64,000 bases of DNA from Trichococcus ilyis (GTDB lineage: Bacteria; Bacillota; Bacilli; Lactobacillales; Aerococcaceae), in NCBI RefSeq assembly GCF_900109135.1, contig NZ_FNYT01000003.1:96607-160606 (forward strand), written 5' to 3'. This document shows, piece by piece, positions 43,480-52,428 of the stretch. The first letter of the stretch is position 1. Each line of letters begins with the position of its first letter. Made by a program: the position numbers and the translations under genes. The notes beneath the pieces are model-generated. The model was not told the DNA's origin, ran no database searches, and saw only the letters and a list, made by a program, of their open reading frames with translations.

Positions 43480-44701
43480 CTTTGAAAAACTCCTTTATGG
43501 TGTGCAAGGAGGCGATGAATTGATCGGCCTCTTCGAATGTGTTGTAGAAATAGAAACTCGCCCGGGCTGTCGAAGATACGTCCAAGTAACGCATCAGCGG
43601 CTGGGCGCAGTGGTGGCCGGCGCGGACGGCGATGCCTTCCATGTCGAAAGCGGTGGCCAAGTCATGCGGATGGATCCCTTCCAGATTGAAGGTGATGACA
43701 CCCGTGTGCTTTTCCGGATCGGCCGGCCCATAGACGGTGATGCCTTCCACAGCCTGCAGTTTCGGCAGCACATAGCGCACCAGTTCCTTCTCGTAGGCTT
43801 CGATTTCGTCCATGCCGATCGCTTCCAGATAGTCGACGGCAGCGCCGAGGCCGATTCCGCCGGCGATGTTCGGCGTCCCGGCTTCGAATTTCCAAGGCAG
43901 GACGCTCCAGGTGCTTTCCTGATCGTAGACGAAATCGATCATTTCGCCGCCGAATTCGACAGGTTCCATTTTTTCGAGCAAGGCTTCCTTGCCGTAGAGC
44001 ACGCCGGAACCGGTAGGCCCCAGCATTTTGTGCCCGCTGAAGGCATAGAAGTCGGCATCCAATGCCTGCACATCGACTTTCATGTGCGGCGTCGATTGCG
44101 CGCCGTCGACGACGATGTAGCCGTTGTGCTCGTGGATCAATGCAGCCAGTGCCTTGATCGGATTGGTGATCCCCAGGACGTTCGAGGAATGGCAGACCGA
44201 CAGGATTTTGCCTTTTGCGGTGATCACTTCGGCCGACTTCTCGACATCGACGAAGCCGTCTTCGGTCAGCGGCAAGTAGACCAATTTGGCTTTTTTGCGT
44301 TTCGCCAATTGTTGCCAAGGGACCACGTTGGAGTGGTGCTCCATCGGCGTGATGTAGATTTCGTCGCCCTCTTCGACGATCAGATCGCCGAAGCCGACAG
44401 CGACCCAGTTCAGGCCGGTCGTCGTGCCGCGGGTGAAAAGGACTTCCTTCACCGAAGCGGCGTTGATGAAGCGGCGCAGTTTTTCGCGGGCGGCTTCATA
44501 GGCCGAAGTCGCGCGTTCCGCCAACGTGTGCACGCCGCGGTGGATATTGGCGTTGTCATGCTCATAGTAATGCTGGATGGCCTCCAGCACCTGTTTCGGC
44601 TTTTGTGAAGTGGCCGCGTTGTCCAGATAGATCAGCGGCTCGTCGTTCACGGTCTGGAAAAGGATCGGGAAGTCCTGTTTGATTTTATTTGCATCGATCA
44701 A
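43466..44701 (-). CDS. sufS: cysteine desulfurase SufS
   Basis: 411 aa, class V PLP enzyme taking sulfur from cysteine. The Schiff-base Lys is in DFYAFSGHKMLGPTG, cofactor His in VCHSSNVLG, and the persulfide Cys in VRAGHHCAQPLM. N- and C-terminal overlaps with sufD and sufU show a compact operon. Confidence 0.96.
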   Translation of the reverse strand: MIDANKIKQDFPILFQTVNDEPLIYLDNAATSQKPKQVLEAIQHYYEHDNANIHRGVHTLAERATSAYEAAREKLRRFINAASVKEVLFTRGTTTGLNWVAVGFGDLIVEEGDEIYITPMEHHSNVVPWQQLAKRKKAKLVYLPLTEDGFVDVEKSAEVITAKGKILSVCHSSNVLGITNPIKALAALIHEHNGYIVVDGAQSTPHMKVDVQALDADFYAFSGHKMLGPTGSGVLYGKEALLEKMEPVEFGGEMIDFVYDQESTWSVLPWKFEAGTPNIAGGIGLGAAVDYLEAIGMDEIEAYEKELVRYVLPKLQAVEGITVYGPADPEKHTGVITFNLEGIHPHDLATAFDMEGIAVRAGHHCAQPLMRYLDVSSTARASFYFYNTFEEADQFIASLHTIKEFFKDGFI

Positions 44702-45990
44702 AGTTTCATCAGCTTCCTTTCGATCATCTCAACAAGGCCTTCACGGATTTCTTTGACCGGGATGGCCGCGATGACCGTACCCAGGAATCCGCGGATGACC
44801 AGACGCTCGGCTTCTGCCTTCGGGATGCCGCGCGACAGCAGATAGAACATCTCTTCCGGGTCGACGCGTCCGACGCTGGCGGCATGGCCTGCAGTGACGT
44901 CGTTCTCGTCGATCAACAGGATCGGGTTAGCATCCCCCCTGGCGTTGTCGGACAGCATCAGGACGCGGCTTTCTTGTTGCGCGTCAGCGCCCTTCGCGCC
45001 TTTGATGATGTGGCCGATGCCGTTGAAGGTCAATGTCGAACGGTCCATGATGACCCCGTGCTGCAGGATGTGGCCGATCGAGTGCTTTCCGTAGTTCGTG
45101 ACGCGGGTATCGATGCCTTGCACTTGTCTGCCGGTTGAAACTGCCACGACTTTGATTTCGCTGTGGGAGCCGTCGCCGATCAGATCGGAATCGAAATCGG
45201 AGATGACGTTGCCGTCATTCATGACGCCGATCGCCCAGTCGATGGAGGAATCCTTCAACAGGTGGCCGCGGCGGTTGATGTAGACCGATGTGTTTTCGCC
45301 CAAGGTATCGACTGCAGAGAATTTGACTTGCGCGCCGGTTTTGGTGATGACTTCGACGATGATGTTGGCGCTGTTCTTTTCATTGCCGTCGGTCTCGTAG
45401 CGCTCCACATATTTCACCGAGCTGTTCACGTCAGCGACCAGCAGCACGTGCTTGACGAAGCTCTCCTTCACGTGGGCATTCTGGATGAACAGAGCCTCCA
45501 AAGGTTCTTCGATGACGACGTTCTTCGGCACATACAGGAAGACGCCGCTGTTCATGAAGGCCGTGTGGAAAGCGGTGAAACGGTCCTCTTCCGGCTTCAC
45601 GGCTGTCGTCATGTAGTATTCCTGGACCAGTTCAGGATAATCCTGAGCGGCCGTATGCAGATCGGTAAAGATGACGCCCTGATCGATCAGATGCTGCGGC
45701 AACTGTTCCATCAGCGTCACGTTTCCGTATTGCACGATTTTCGGGGTGTCGCCCAAGTCGTATTGGAGACCTTGGCTGTTCACCAATTCCTCGCCGTATG
45801 CACCGGCGGAAATGGTCGTATCGAAAAGCGGCCAACGGTGGTAGCTGATGCGTTCCATCAAAGGCAAAGACTGCTCTTCGTATTTTTCAAGCCATTCCAA
45901 ACGTTTGGTGCGCATCCATTCCGGTTCTTCCTTTTCGATGGAAAACAGGCGAACCGCATCCAACAAGGACGTTTTTTCTTCGTTCAGCAT
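44698..45990 (-). CDS. sufD: Fe-S cluster assembly protein SufD
   Basis: 430 aa, beta-helix partner of SufB. The C-terminal motif PEEMFYLLSRGIPKAEAERLVI matches the SufBD family. AGGAGG precedes the ATG. It overlaps sufS by four bases. Confidence 0.95.
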   Translation of the reverse strand: MLNEEKTSLLDAVRLFSIEKEEPEWMRTKRLEWLEKYEEQSLPLMERISYHRWPLFDTTISAGAYGEELVNSQGLQYDLGDTPKIVQYGNVTLMEQLPQHLIDQGVIFTDLHTAAQDYPELVQEYYMTTAVKPEEDRFTAFHTAFMNSGVFLYVPKNVVIEEPLEALFIQNAHVKESFVKHVLLVADVNSSVKYVERYETDGNEKNSANIIVEVITKTGAQVKFSAVDTLGENTSVYINRRGHLLKDSSIDWAIGVMNDGNVISDFDSDLIGDGSHSEIKVVAVSTGRQVQGIDTRVTNYGKHSIGHILQHGVIMDRSTLTFNGIGHIIKGAKGADAQQESRVLMLSDNARGDANPILLIDENDVTAGHAASVGRVDPEEMFYLLSRGIPKAEAERLVIRGFLGTVIAAIPVKEIREGLVEMIERKLMKL

Positions 45991-46001
45991 GTGACGTCCT
46001 C

Positions 46002-46775
46002 CTATTCTTCATCCAACTGGATATCTAGTCCTAATTCGTCGCGGATGCCGCGGTAGCCTTCCGCTTCCAGACGTTTTGCCAGGCTGGCGTCGCCGGATTT
46101 GACGATGCGGCCGTCCATCATGACATGCACGAATGTAGGGTGTACATAATTCAGGAGACGTTGGTAATGGGTGATGATCAGGACGCCGAAGTCGGGTCCG
46201 GACATCAGGTTCACGCCTTTGGAAACGACTTTCAGAGCATCGATATCGAGGCCGGAGTCGATTTCGTCAAGGATGGCGAATTTCGGTTCGATCATCATCA
46301 GCTGCAGGATTTCGTTGCGTTTCTTTTCCCCGCCCGAGAAGCCTTCGTTCAGGTAGCGCTCGGCCATTTCTTCCGGCATGTTCAGGATTTCCATTTTTTC
46401 GTCCAGTTTCTTGATGAAGTTCATGACCGAAATTTTGTCGTCTTCCGCGCGGCGGGCATTGATGGCTGCGCGCATGAATTCGGCGTTCGTGATGCCGGTG
46501 ATTTCGCTCGGGTATTGCATCGCCAGGAACAGGCCGGCGCGGGCGCGTTCATCGACTTCCATCTCCGTTACGTCTTCTCCGTCCAGCAGGATCTGGCCTT
46601 GCGTGATCGTGTAGCTCGGGTGGCCCATGATCGCTTGTGAAAGAGTCGATTTACCCGTACCGTTCGGCCCCATGATGGCGTGGATTTCGCCGGTGTTCAT
46701 CACCAGATTGACACCCTTCAAAATTTGTTTATCCTCGATGGAGACATGCAGATCTATTATTTCTAATGTAGACAT
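46002..46775 (-). CDS. sufC: Fe-S cluster assembly ATPase SufC
   Basis: 257 aa, ABC-type ATPase of the SufBCD complex. Walker A GPNGTGKSTLS, signature FSGGEKKRNEI, Walker B FAILDEIDSGLD. The start at 46775 (MSTLEIIDLHV) has GAGGAG seven bases upstream. It is the first gene of the operon. Confidence 0.96.
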   Translation of the reverse strand: MSTLEIIDLHVSIEDKQILKGVNLVMNTGEIHAIMGPNGTGKSTLSQAIMGHPSYTITQGQILLDGEDVTEMEVDERARAGLFLAMQYPSEITGITNAEFMRAAINARRAEDDKISVMNFIKKLDEKMEILNMPEEMAERYLNEGFSGGEKKRNEILQLMMIEPKFAILDEIDSGLDIDALKVVSKGVNLMSGPDFGVLIITHYQRLLNYVHPTFVHVMMDGRIVKSGDASLAKRLEAEGYRGIRDELGLDIQLDEE

Positions 46776-46910
46776 AAACTTACTCCTCACAATCTATGTA
46801 TTTTAATCGAAACTTCATTATTGACACTACGACTATTTTAAACCAATTGAAAATGTTTCGCAATGGAATCCTTATGAAAACCCAATCAATCAACGATATT
46901 CTTTTTTTAA

Positions 46911-46947
46911 TTATAATCATTATAATCTATTAATCGGTTTTGTCCAA
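46911..46947 (-). promoter_or_regulatory. suf promoter overlapped by a PerR-type box
   Basis: On the minus strand TTGGAC (46942-46947), 17 bp, TATAAT (46919-46924). The 15-base palindrome TTATAATCATTATAA (46911-46925) covers the -10 and matches the PerR consensus TTATAATNATTATAA at every position. A second possible promoter, TTGCGA-17-TAAAAT (46835-46863), lies closer to sufC. Control by PerR is inference. Confidence 0.7.
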
Positions 46948-47031
46948 TCAGAAGAACGATTCTTTCCCATATTCCCGATTGTGGTGTAAAATGGTAAAAA
47001 TCAGTCCCCAGAGAAAGGAAGACAAACCTAT

Positions 47032-47757
47032 ATGAGACCATTGATCGGCATCACCGGCAACCAATTACTGGAAGCAGCTCCTGCTTTCTCAGGGATCTCC
47101 GTCGCCTACACACCCATCGGATTCGTGAAAGGGATCCAGGCCGCTGGAGGCAATCCTTTGGTCATCCCGATCGGCGCCCCCGAAACAGCGGCGGACTATA
47201 TCGCCAAGATCGACGGGCTATTGTTGACGGGCGGACAGGACGTTTCCCCGTACTTTTACGGCGAGGAGCCGAGCCTGCACATCGGCGCGACTTTCCCGTT
47301 GCGCGACGACTTCGAAATGGCGCTAGTGGAAGAAGCCTTGAGACAGAAAAAACCGATCCTGGCCGTCTGCCGCGGCATGCAGCTGCTGAACGTGCAGATG
47401 GGCGGCAGCCTGTACCAGGACCTTGCCCATGAATACGCGGAAATGAGCGTTCAGCACCAGCAGAAGACCGACTTCAAATATGCGACCCACTCCGTCATCG
47501 TGACGGAAGGCAGCCATCTGCACAGCCTCGTAGGCGGGAAGCTGTCGGTGAATTCCTTCCACCATCAGGCGCTGAAAGTAGTCGCTAAGGGCTTGCAGCC
47601 GGTCGGATACAGCCCGGACGGCCTTGTCGAAGCCGTCGAAGCGACGGATCCGGAACAAAGCATCCTCGCCATCCAATGGCACCCGGAGACGATGATACCG
47701 GAAGCGCGCAATATGCGCTTGTTCTTCGAAGATTTCGTGGCGCGGGCATCGCGCTAG
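47032..47757 (+). CDS. gamma-glutamyl-gamma-aminobutyrate hydrolase family protein (class I GATase-like)
   Basis: 241 aa, PuuD-like glutamine-amidotransferase fold. The nucleophile Cys is in ILAVCRGMQLLNV, and the His/Glu pair in LAIQWHPETM. Family members hydrolyse gamma-glutamyl amides; the true substrate is open. It is divergent from suf, and the PerR-type box lies about 105 bp upstream, so it might share that control (inference). Confidence 0.9.
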   Translation: MRPLIGITGNQLLEAAPAFSGISVAYTPIGFVKGIQAAGGNPLVIPIGAPETAADYIAKIDGLLLTGGQDVSPYFYGEEPSLHIGATFPLRDDFEMALVEEALRQKKPILAVCRGMQLLNVQMGGSLYQDLAHEYAEMSVQHQQKTDFKYATHSVIVTEGSHLHSLVGGKLSVNSFHHQALKVVAKGLQPVGYSPDGLVEAVEATDPEQSILAIQWHPETMIPEARNMRLFFEDFVARASR

Positions 47758-47793
47758 GCGCATGTCAGGCGGCGATGCAGCCGCATAAAAGTC

Positions 47794-47838
47794 AAAAAGG
47801 CAAGCAGTCGGATCAAAATCCAACCGCTTGCCTTTTTG
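47794..47838. terminator. bidirectional terminator
   Basis: AAAAAGGCAAGC pairs with GCTTGCCTTTTT, plus an inner GGAT/ATCC stem, between the convergent GATase-like and gcvH genes. Confidence 0.92.
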
Positions 47839-47849
47839 GTTTTCCGCAT

Positions 47850-48209
47850 TTATTCAAGTCCGGACTCGTTCTGCAGCGCTGCGAAAGCCTCTTCCGATAC
47901 GTCCGTCAGTTCGACGATCCAGTTCACTGTTGCATCGGTGCTGTTCAGGTTCTCGGGATTGTTCTCCAATGCTTCGTTGACGGCTGTGATCGTGCCGGCA
48001 AGCGGCGATGCCAAGTCAGTCATCGCTTTGGCGGCTTCGACGCCAATCAGGGTGTCGGTCGTTTTGATCGCTCCCGTTTCCGGCAGGTCGATGAAGCTGA
48101 CTTCGCCCAGGTCATCCTGACCTTTTTCGGACAGGCCGATGATGTATTTGTCCGCTTCCTTCTTGATCCAGAAGCCGTTCTCGCTGTATTTCACGGTATT
48201 TTCAATCAT
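47850..48209 (-). CDS. gcvH: glycine cleavage system H-like protein
   Basis: 119 aa, lipoyl-carrier fold. The lipoylated Lys is expected in IGVEAAKAMTDL (about K64); GEVSFIDLPETG precedes it. No gcvP/gcvT is near. In such genomes GcvH also serves as a lipoyl relay for other complexes. It follows the ArsC-like gene by 18 bases, the same pairing as yusI-gcvH in Bacillus. Confidence 0.9.
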   Translation of the reverse strand: MIENTVKYSENGFWIKKEADKYIIGLSEKGQDDLGEVSFIDLPETGAIKTTDTLIGVEAAKAMTDLASPLAGTITAVNEALENNPENLNSTDATVNWIVELTDVSEEAFAALQNESGLE

Positions 48210-48227
48210 GTTGTTTTTCTCCTTCGC

Positions 48228-48581
48228 TTATTTCCAGATAGTGGTTAATTTCTCTTCGTCGTGGCCTACCGTGATCTGGGTGCCGTCCGTGACAAACGGC
48301 CGGCGGATCAGCATGCCGTCCGATTCCAGCAAGTCTAGCGCTTCCTCAAGGTCCATGCTGTCGAGCTTGTCCTTCAGCTGCAGTTCCTTGTACAGGTTGC
48401 CGCTCGTGTTGAAGATGCGGCGCAGCGTCAGCTTGCCGGTTTCGATCGCTTGGCGGATGCTTTCCCGGTCCGGGTGCTCCTCGCGGATGTCCTTCAATTC
48501 GTAAGCGATGCCTTCTTCGTCGAACCAAGCCCGCGTCTTTTTGCAGGTCGAGCATTTGGGATGTTGGTAAATGGTGATCAT
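48228..48581 (-). CDS. ArsC/Spx-like protein (YusI-type)
   Basis: 117 aa, thioredoxin-fold arsenate reductase-like protein with the CxxC motif in HPKCSTCKKTRAW (C10, C13). Despite the fold, such YusI proteins are not proven arsenate reductases; linkage to gcvH points to a redox role there. AGGAGG precedes the ATG. Confidence 0.88.
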   Translation of the reverse strand: MITIYQHPKCSTCKKTRAWFDEEGIAYELKDIREEHPDRESIRQAIETGKLTLRRIFNTSGNLYKELQLKDKLDSMDLEEALDLLESDGMLIRRPFVTDGTQITVGHDEEKLTTIWK

Positions 48582-48599
48582 GCATGTGCCTCCTAGTAA

Positions 48600-49796
48600 T
48601 TAGATGCCGAAATGTTCGTCCTCTTCCGAGAACATATAGCTGCGGTAATGATAACGCATGGACATGACCAGCCCGATCGCCAGCATATTGCCGAGGAGCG
48701 CCGAGCCCCCCTGTGAGATGAACGGCAACGGGATACCGGTGATCGGCAACAGCCCGATCGTCATGCCGATGTTCTCCAACACGTGGAACAGGATCATCAT
48801 GATGACACCCGTCGCCATGTAGGCATAAAATTCATTTTTCGTATCGAAACAGATGCGGATCATCTGATAGATGAGCAGGAAATAGATGAAAATGAGAAAA
48901 CAGCCACCGATGAAGCCGAAATTCTCGCCGATCGTTGAGAAAATCATATCGGACACGCGCACCGGCACGTAGACTTCGGAAACGCCGAGGCCTTTGCCGA
49001 ACAACCTGCCCGACCCGATCGCTTTCATGCTCTGCGCCAGCTGGTAGGCATCTCCGGTGCTGTCGCCGAACGGATCGAGCCAGGAGTCGATCCGGGCGAA
49101 TTGGTAATTCTTGAAGCCGAAATTCAGCAGCACCTCGCGGTTGTAGACTACCAAGTAGATGAGCAGCGATCCGAGGGCCGCGATTGTCCCGAATACGGGC
49201 AACAGGATTTTCCAGGAAACGCCGGAAAGGAACGTCATGCCGATGATGATTGCCAGGAATACAAGCGTCGTTCCGAGGTCATTCTGCAGGATGACCAGCA
49301 GCAGCGGGGGTGCCGACCACATGGCGATTTTCATAATCAGATTCATGTCGGTCTTTTCGGTCCGGTCATCGATCTGCATATTATGCTCGGTGATGACCCG
49401 AGCCAGCATGATAATGATGGCAACCTTCATGACCTCCGAGGGCTGGAAGGTGACGCCACCGAAGCGGAACCAGCTCTTCGCCCCTTGCAGCGCATAAGTG
49501 TTGCGGTCATAAAAGATCAGTACCAGAAACAGCAGCAGGACGCCGGCTCCGTAGGCGAGCGGGGCGACCTTCCAGAGTTGTTCGGAATCGAAGCGCATCA
49601 CGATGGCCGCGGCGACGATGCCAATGCCGTACCAGACGAGCTGCATGATGGTCGCGTCGAGTCCGCCGTTGTTCTGCAGGACAGTAGTGGAATAAATCGT
49701 CAGGACGCTGATGATGGCCAGAAGGAAGACGGACAGGATGATGCCGTAATCGATCTTCGAAACATCCGCATTCTGCGTAGTTTGTTGATTTCGCAT
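48600..49796 (-). CDS. rodA: rod-shape-determining protein RodA (SEDS glycosyltransferase)
   Basis: 398 aa with about ten helices. SEDS family peptidoglycan polymerase working with a class B PBP in side-wall growth. The signature FIGGCFLIFIYFLLIYQ and the C-terminal GITGIPLPFISQGGSALLGN (split) are present. RodA rather than FtsW is chosen from the short tails and overall pattern. It ends only 18 bases before the ArsC-like gene, so read-through is possible. Confidence 0.88.
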   Translation of the reverse strand: MRNQQTTQNADVSKIDYGIILSVFLLAIISVLTIYSTTVLQNNGGLDATIMQLVWYGIGIVAAAIVMRFDSEQLWKVAPLAYGAGVLLLFLVLIFYDRNTYALQGAKSWFRFGGVTFQPSEVMKVAIIIMLARVITEHNMQIDDRTEKTDMNLIMKIAMWSAPPLLLVILQNDLGTTLVFLAIIIGMTFLSGVSWKILLPVFGTIAALGSLLIYLVVYNREVLLNFGFKNYQFARIDSWLDPFGDSTGDAYQLAQSMKAIGSGRLFGKGLGVSEVYVPVRVSDMIFSTIGENFGFIGGCFLIFIYFLLIYQMIRICFDTKNEFYAYMATGVIMMILFHVLENIGMTIGLLPITGIPLPFISQGGSALLGNMLAIGLVMSMRYHYRSYMFSEEDEHFGI

Positions 49797-49863
49797 GATT
49801 AAATCCTTTCTTTCAAAAACAATGGGGGGCGTGCTATCTATTCATTATATAGAAACTTCACCC

Positions 49864-49908
49864 AAAAAAAAAGGCGAGGAGGTTTAAAAAAACCTAAACC
49901 TCTTTGCC
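49864..49908 (-). terminator. terminator of the YihY gene
   Basis: Hairpin CAAAGAGGTTTAGGTTT/AAACCTCCTCGCC-type with nine T on the minus strand; it begins inside the last codons of the gene. Confidence 0.82.
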
Positions 49909-50916
49909 TTTTGATTGCGGGTTCAGTACCGCTTCCGCTTGCTTGTTTGACTGGATGCGCAGGTTTTTGCGGATCAAGCGCCGTTTCAGCGCCTGCTCTT
50001 TGACCGTGAGCGCCAGCGCGTTCTTCGAATAGCGGATCGCGTAACGGCTTTCCTCCTTCAGGGCAATCGGCAGCGGCCGAAAATAATGGTACAGCATCAC
50101 ATTGAGGAAGCCGCCCAGAATCAGCACCGTCCCCATCAGATACAGCCACAGCAGCAGGGTGATCACGACCCCGAGCGCCCCGTTTCCGATGGCCTGGCTG
50201 CCGGCGACGCCGACATAGATCGAAAACAGCTGCGAAATCAAGAGGAAGCCGGTGGTCGCGAATACCGCGCCCGGCAGCGCAAACTTGATGGACCAGCGGA
50301 CATTCGGCACCACATAATAGATGACCGTCATAATGATTTCGATGATCAGGGAAGCCACAATCCAACGGACATTGTCGAAAGCGGTGATGAAGTCCAATTG
50401 GATATTCAAAAACTCTTCGAAGAAATCCCGGATGTACCTGCCGAACATGAACAGGAAAGCGACCAGCGCAATCATGCCGACCAACAGGAAAGCGATCACG
50501 AAGGAAAAGATCCGGTGAACGATGAAATTCTTGCGCATTTTCGTATTGTAGACTTGGTTCAGAACATTCTGAAAAACATTGAACGCCTTTGAAGCCGTCC
50601 AGATCGACAGCAAGAGCCCGAATGAAACCACCCCGCCATTGCCGCTGTTTAAGTATTGTTCCAGTATCGGCGTGGTTGTGCTGCTTACTTCCTCCGGCAA
50701 GGCCATCTCCACGTAGGACAGCACCTGCTCCCGCGGGAAAGGCAGCAATGGAATGATGTTCCCCAGCAACAATAGTGTCGGCAGCAGCGCCAAGAGCACA
50801 TAATAGGCCATTTCCGCCGACTGCCGCCCGATTTCCAGTCGGCCCCAATGTTGCTGGAACAAGACAATGATTTGGCGCATTTTTGGATTCTTGATGTATT
50901 TTCTGAGTACGTTCAT
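49894..50916 (-). CDS. YihY/virulence factor BrkB family membrane protein
   Basis: 340 aa with six predicted helices; motifs EMAYYVLLALLPTLLLLGNII and the GILLSIWTASKAFN region are characteristic. The function of the family is not settled (often mis-annotated as ribonuclease BN). The start at 50916 (MNVLRKYIKNPK) has GGAGG seven bases before. The C-terminal 60 residues are basic and cytoplasmic. Confidence 0.88.
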   Translation of the reverse strand: MNVLRKYIKNPKMRQIIVLFQQHWGRLEIGRQSAEMAYYVLLALLPTLLLLGNIIPLLPFPREQVLSYVEMALPEEVSSTTTPILEQYLNSGNGGVVSFGLLLSIWTASKAFNVFQNVLNQVYNTKMRKNFIVHRIFSFVIAFLLVGMIALVAFLFMFGRYIRDFFEEFLNIQLDFITAFDNVRWIVASLIIEIIMTVIYYVVPNVRWSIKFALPGAVFATTGFLLISQLFSIYVGVAGSQAIGNGALGVVITLLLWLYLMGTVLILGGFLNVMLYHYFRPLPIALKEESRYAIRYSKNALALTVKEQALKRRLIRKNLRIQSNKQAEAVLNPQSKGKEV

Positions 50917-51010
50917 ATTGGCTCCTCCCGCCAAGTTCTATAGTTTAATCATAGACAAAAGCGGCCGCAATTGCCACCGATATGCATTGAGAAAGGTACC
51001 TGGTGCCCAA

Positions 51011-51137
51011 CTCCGGGGAAGCGGCCCTCGCCGCAGGAAAAGGTCCCGGATGGCTGTCACCTCCGGCCAATATGTGCTCGCCGGAGCTGGTCGACGGCTC
51101 CGACACTGTTCTCCGGGGAGCGCCCCGCTCCCCGGAG
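51011..51137. repeat. three-palindrome intergenic array H
   Basis: Units at 51011-51036, 51061-51086 and 51111-51137, exactly 50 bp apart. The third is nearly perfect through the whole unit (GTTCTCCGGGGAGCG with CGCTCCCCGGAGAAC). The first has a right-arm mismatch (CCGCAG). It lies beyond the ilvE terminator and upstream of the YihY gene. Confidence 0.85.
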
Positions 51138-51176
51138 AACAGTGCGGTGCAGAATCTGCGGCTGCCTACCTACAAA

Positions 51177-51221
51177 TCAAAAAACAGCCCTAGTCAGCGA
51201 TTAAGCTGAAAAGGGCTGTTC
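51177..51221 (-). terminator. ilvE terminator
   Basis: AACAGCCCT pairs with AGGGCTGTT, with an inner CAGC/GCTG stem, and a run of T on the minus strand. Confidence 0.9.
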
Positions 51222-51235
51222 CGCTCTCAATCAAA

Positions 51236-52285
51236 TCAATCCACTTTCACGATCCATCCTTCCGGCGCTTCTTTGTCGCCGAATTGGATGCCGGTCAGTT
51301 CTTCATACAATTTGCGTGTCACCGGTCCGACTTCCGTTTCCGAATAGAAGACGTGGAACTTGTCGCCGTACTGGATGCCGCCGATCGGAGAGATGACGGC
51401 TGCGGTACCGCAGGCGCCGGCTTCGCTGAATTCATCCAGCTTGTCGATGTAGACGTCGCCTTCCTCCACTTGCATGCCCAGGTGGTGCTCAGCCAAATAA
51501 AGCAACGAGTATTTGGTGATGCTCGGCAGGATCGATGGTGATTTCGGCGTCACGAAACGGTTGTCCTTCGTGATGCCGAAGAAGTTAGCGGAGCCGACTT
51601 CTTCGATCTTCGTGTGCGTAGCCGGATCCAGATAGATGCAGTCGCTGAAATGGCGGTCGTGGGCTTCCTTGCCGGGAAGCAGGCTGCTGGCGTAGTTCCC
51701 GCCGACCTTGGCTGCACCCGTTCCGTGCGGAGCGGCACGGTCGTAATCGGACACGATGAAGTTCGTCGGCGTCAATCCGCCTTTGAAGTAAGGGCCCACC
51801 GGCATCGCGAAGATGGAGAAGATGTATTCGGTAGCCGGGCTGACGCCGATGTTGTCTCCGACCCCGATCAGATACGGGCGCAGATAAAGCGTGCTGCCGG
51901 TATTGTATGGCGGCACCCATTTTTCGTTGGCTTTCACGACGGCCTTGGCGGCTTCGACAAATTTTTCCACCGGAAACTCGGGCATCAACAGACGTCGGCA
52001 ACTTTGGATCATCCGTTTGGCATTTTCGTCGGGACGGAACAGGTTGATGCTTCCGTCTTTCGTGCGGTATGCCTTCATCCCCTCGAAGCAGGCTTGGCCG
52101 TAATGCAGCACCGGAGAGCCTTCGCTGATATGGACTTTGTTGTCGGTCGTCAGTTCGCCATCGTCCCATTTTCCGTCTTTCCAATAAGAAATGAAGCGGT
52201 AATCCGTCTTGATGTAGCTGAAGCCTAGATTTTCCCAATCGATGTTCAACGCTTTTTGTTCTTCTGTCTGTGTCATTTCTGTCAT
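51236..52285 (-). CDS. ilvE: branched-chain amino acid aminotransferase
   Basis: 349 aa, fold-type IV PLP enzyme of the BCAT group II type, interconverting Leu/Ile/Val and their 2-keto acids. Motifs: GQACFEGMKAYR, the Schiff-base Lys in GTGAAKVGGNYASSL, and EVGSANFFGI. The start at 52285 (MTEMTQTEEQK) has GGAGTGG five bases upstream; the frame runs further but without homology. It is controlled by the leader-peptide attenuator upstream. Confidence 0.95.
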   Translation of the reverse strand: MTEMTQTEEQKALNIDWENLGFSYIKTDYRFISYWKDGKWDDGELTTDNKVHISEGSPVLHYGQACFEGMKAYRTKDGSINLFRPDENAKRMIQSCRRLLMPEFPVEKFVEAAKAVVKANEKWVPPYNTGSTLYLRPYLIGVGDNIGVSPATEYIFSIFAMPVGPYFKGGLTPTNFIVSDYDRAAPHGTGAAKVGGNYASSLLPGKEAHDRHFSDCIYLDPATHTKIEEVGSANFFGITKDNRFVTPKSPSILPSITKYSLLYLAEHHLGMQVEEGDVYIDKLDEFSEAGACGTAAVISPIGGIQYGDKFHVFYSETEVGPVTRKLYEELTGIQFGDKEAPEGWIVKVD

Positions 52286-52328
52286 CCAAACCACTCCATA
52301 TCTATAATTATTTATCAGAATTAATGGT

Positions 52329-52428
52329 GAAAAAAAAGAATGAGCCTGTGTGATCAGGCTCATTCTTTATGAGAGCCCAGTGAAACGGAAATAGGACTCT
52401 ACTTATAGTAAGTAAGAATCCTGGGCTA
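52329..52428 (-). promoter_or_regulatory. ilvE transcription attenuator
   Basis: Minus-strand order: region 1 TAGCCCAG (52421-52428, starting at the leader peptide stop), a long inner hairpin, region 2 CTGGGCTCTCAT (52369-52380), region 3 GAATGAGCCTG (52355-52365), region 4 CAGGCTCATTC (52338-52348) and eight T. Regions 1:2 pair, and 3:4 form a strong terminator. Region 2 can instead pair with region 3 (GGC..TCAT with ATGAGCC), an antiterminator. A ribosome stalled on the last leader codons would cover region 1 and favour it. No T-box core is present. Confidence 0.82.

Noticed and set aside
43412..44608. Plus-strand frame of 398 codons opposite sufS
   Set aside because: Antisense shadow of a well-conserved gene without start signals.
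48228..48581. Arsenate resistance gene
   Set aside because: The ArsC-like protein is paired with gcvH and has no ars genes around; arsenate reduction is unlikely to be its role.
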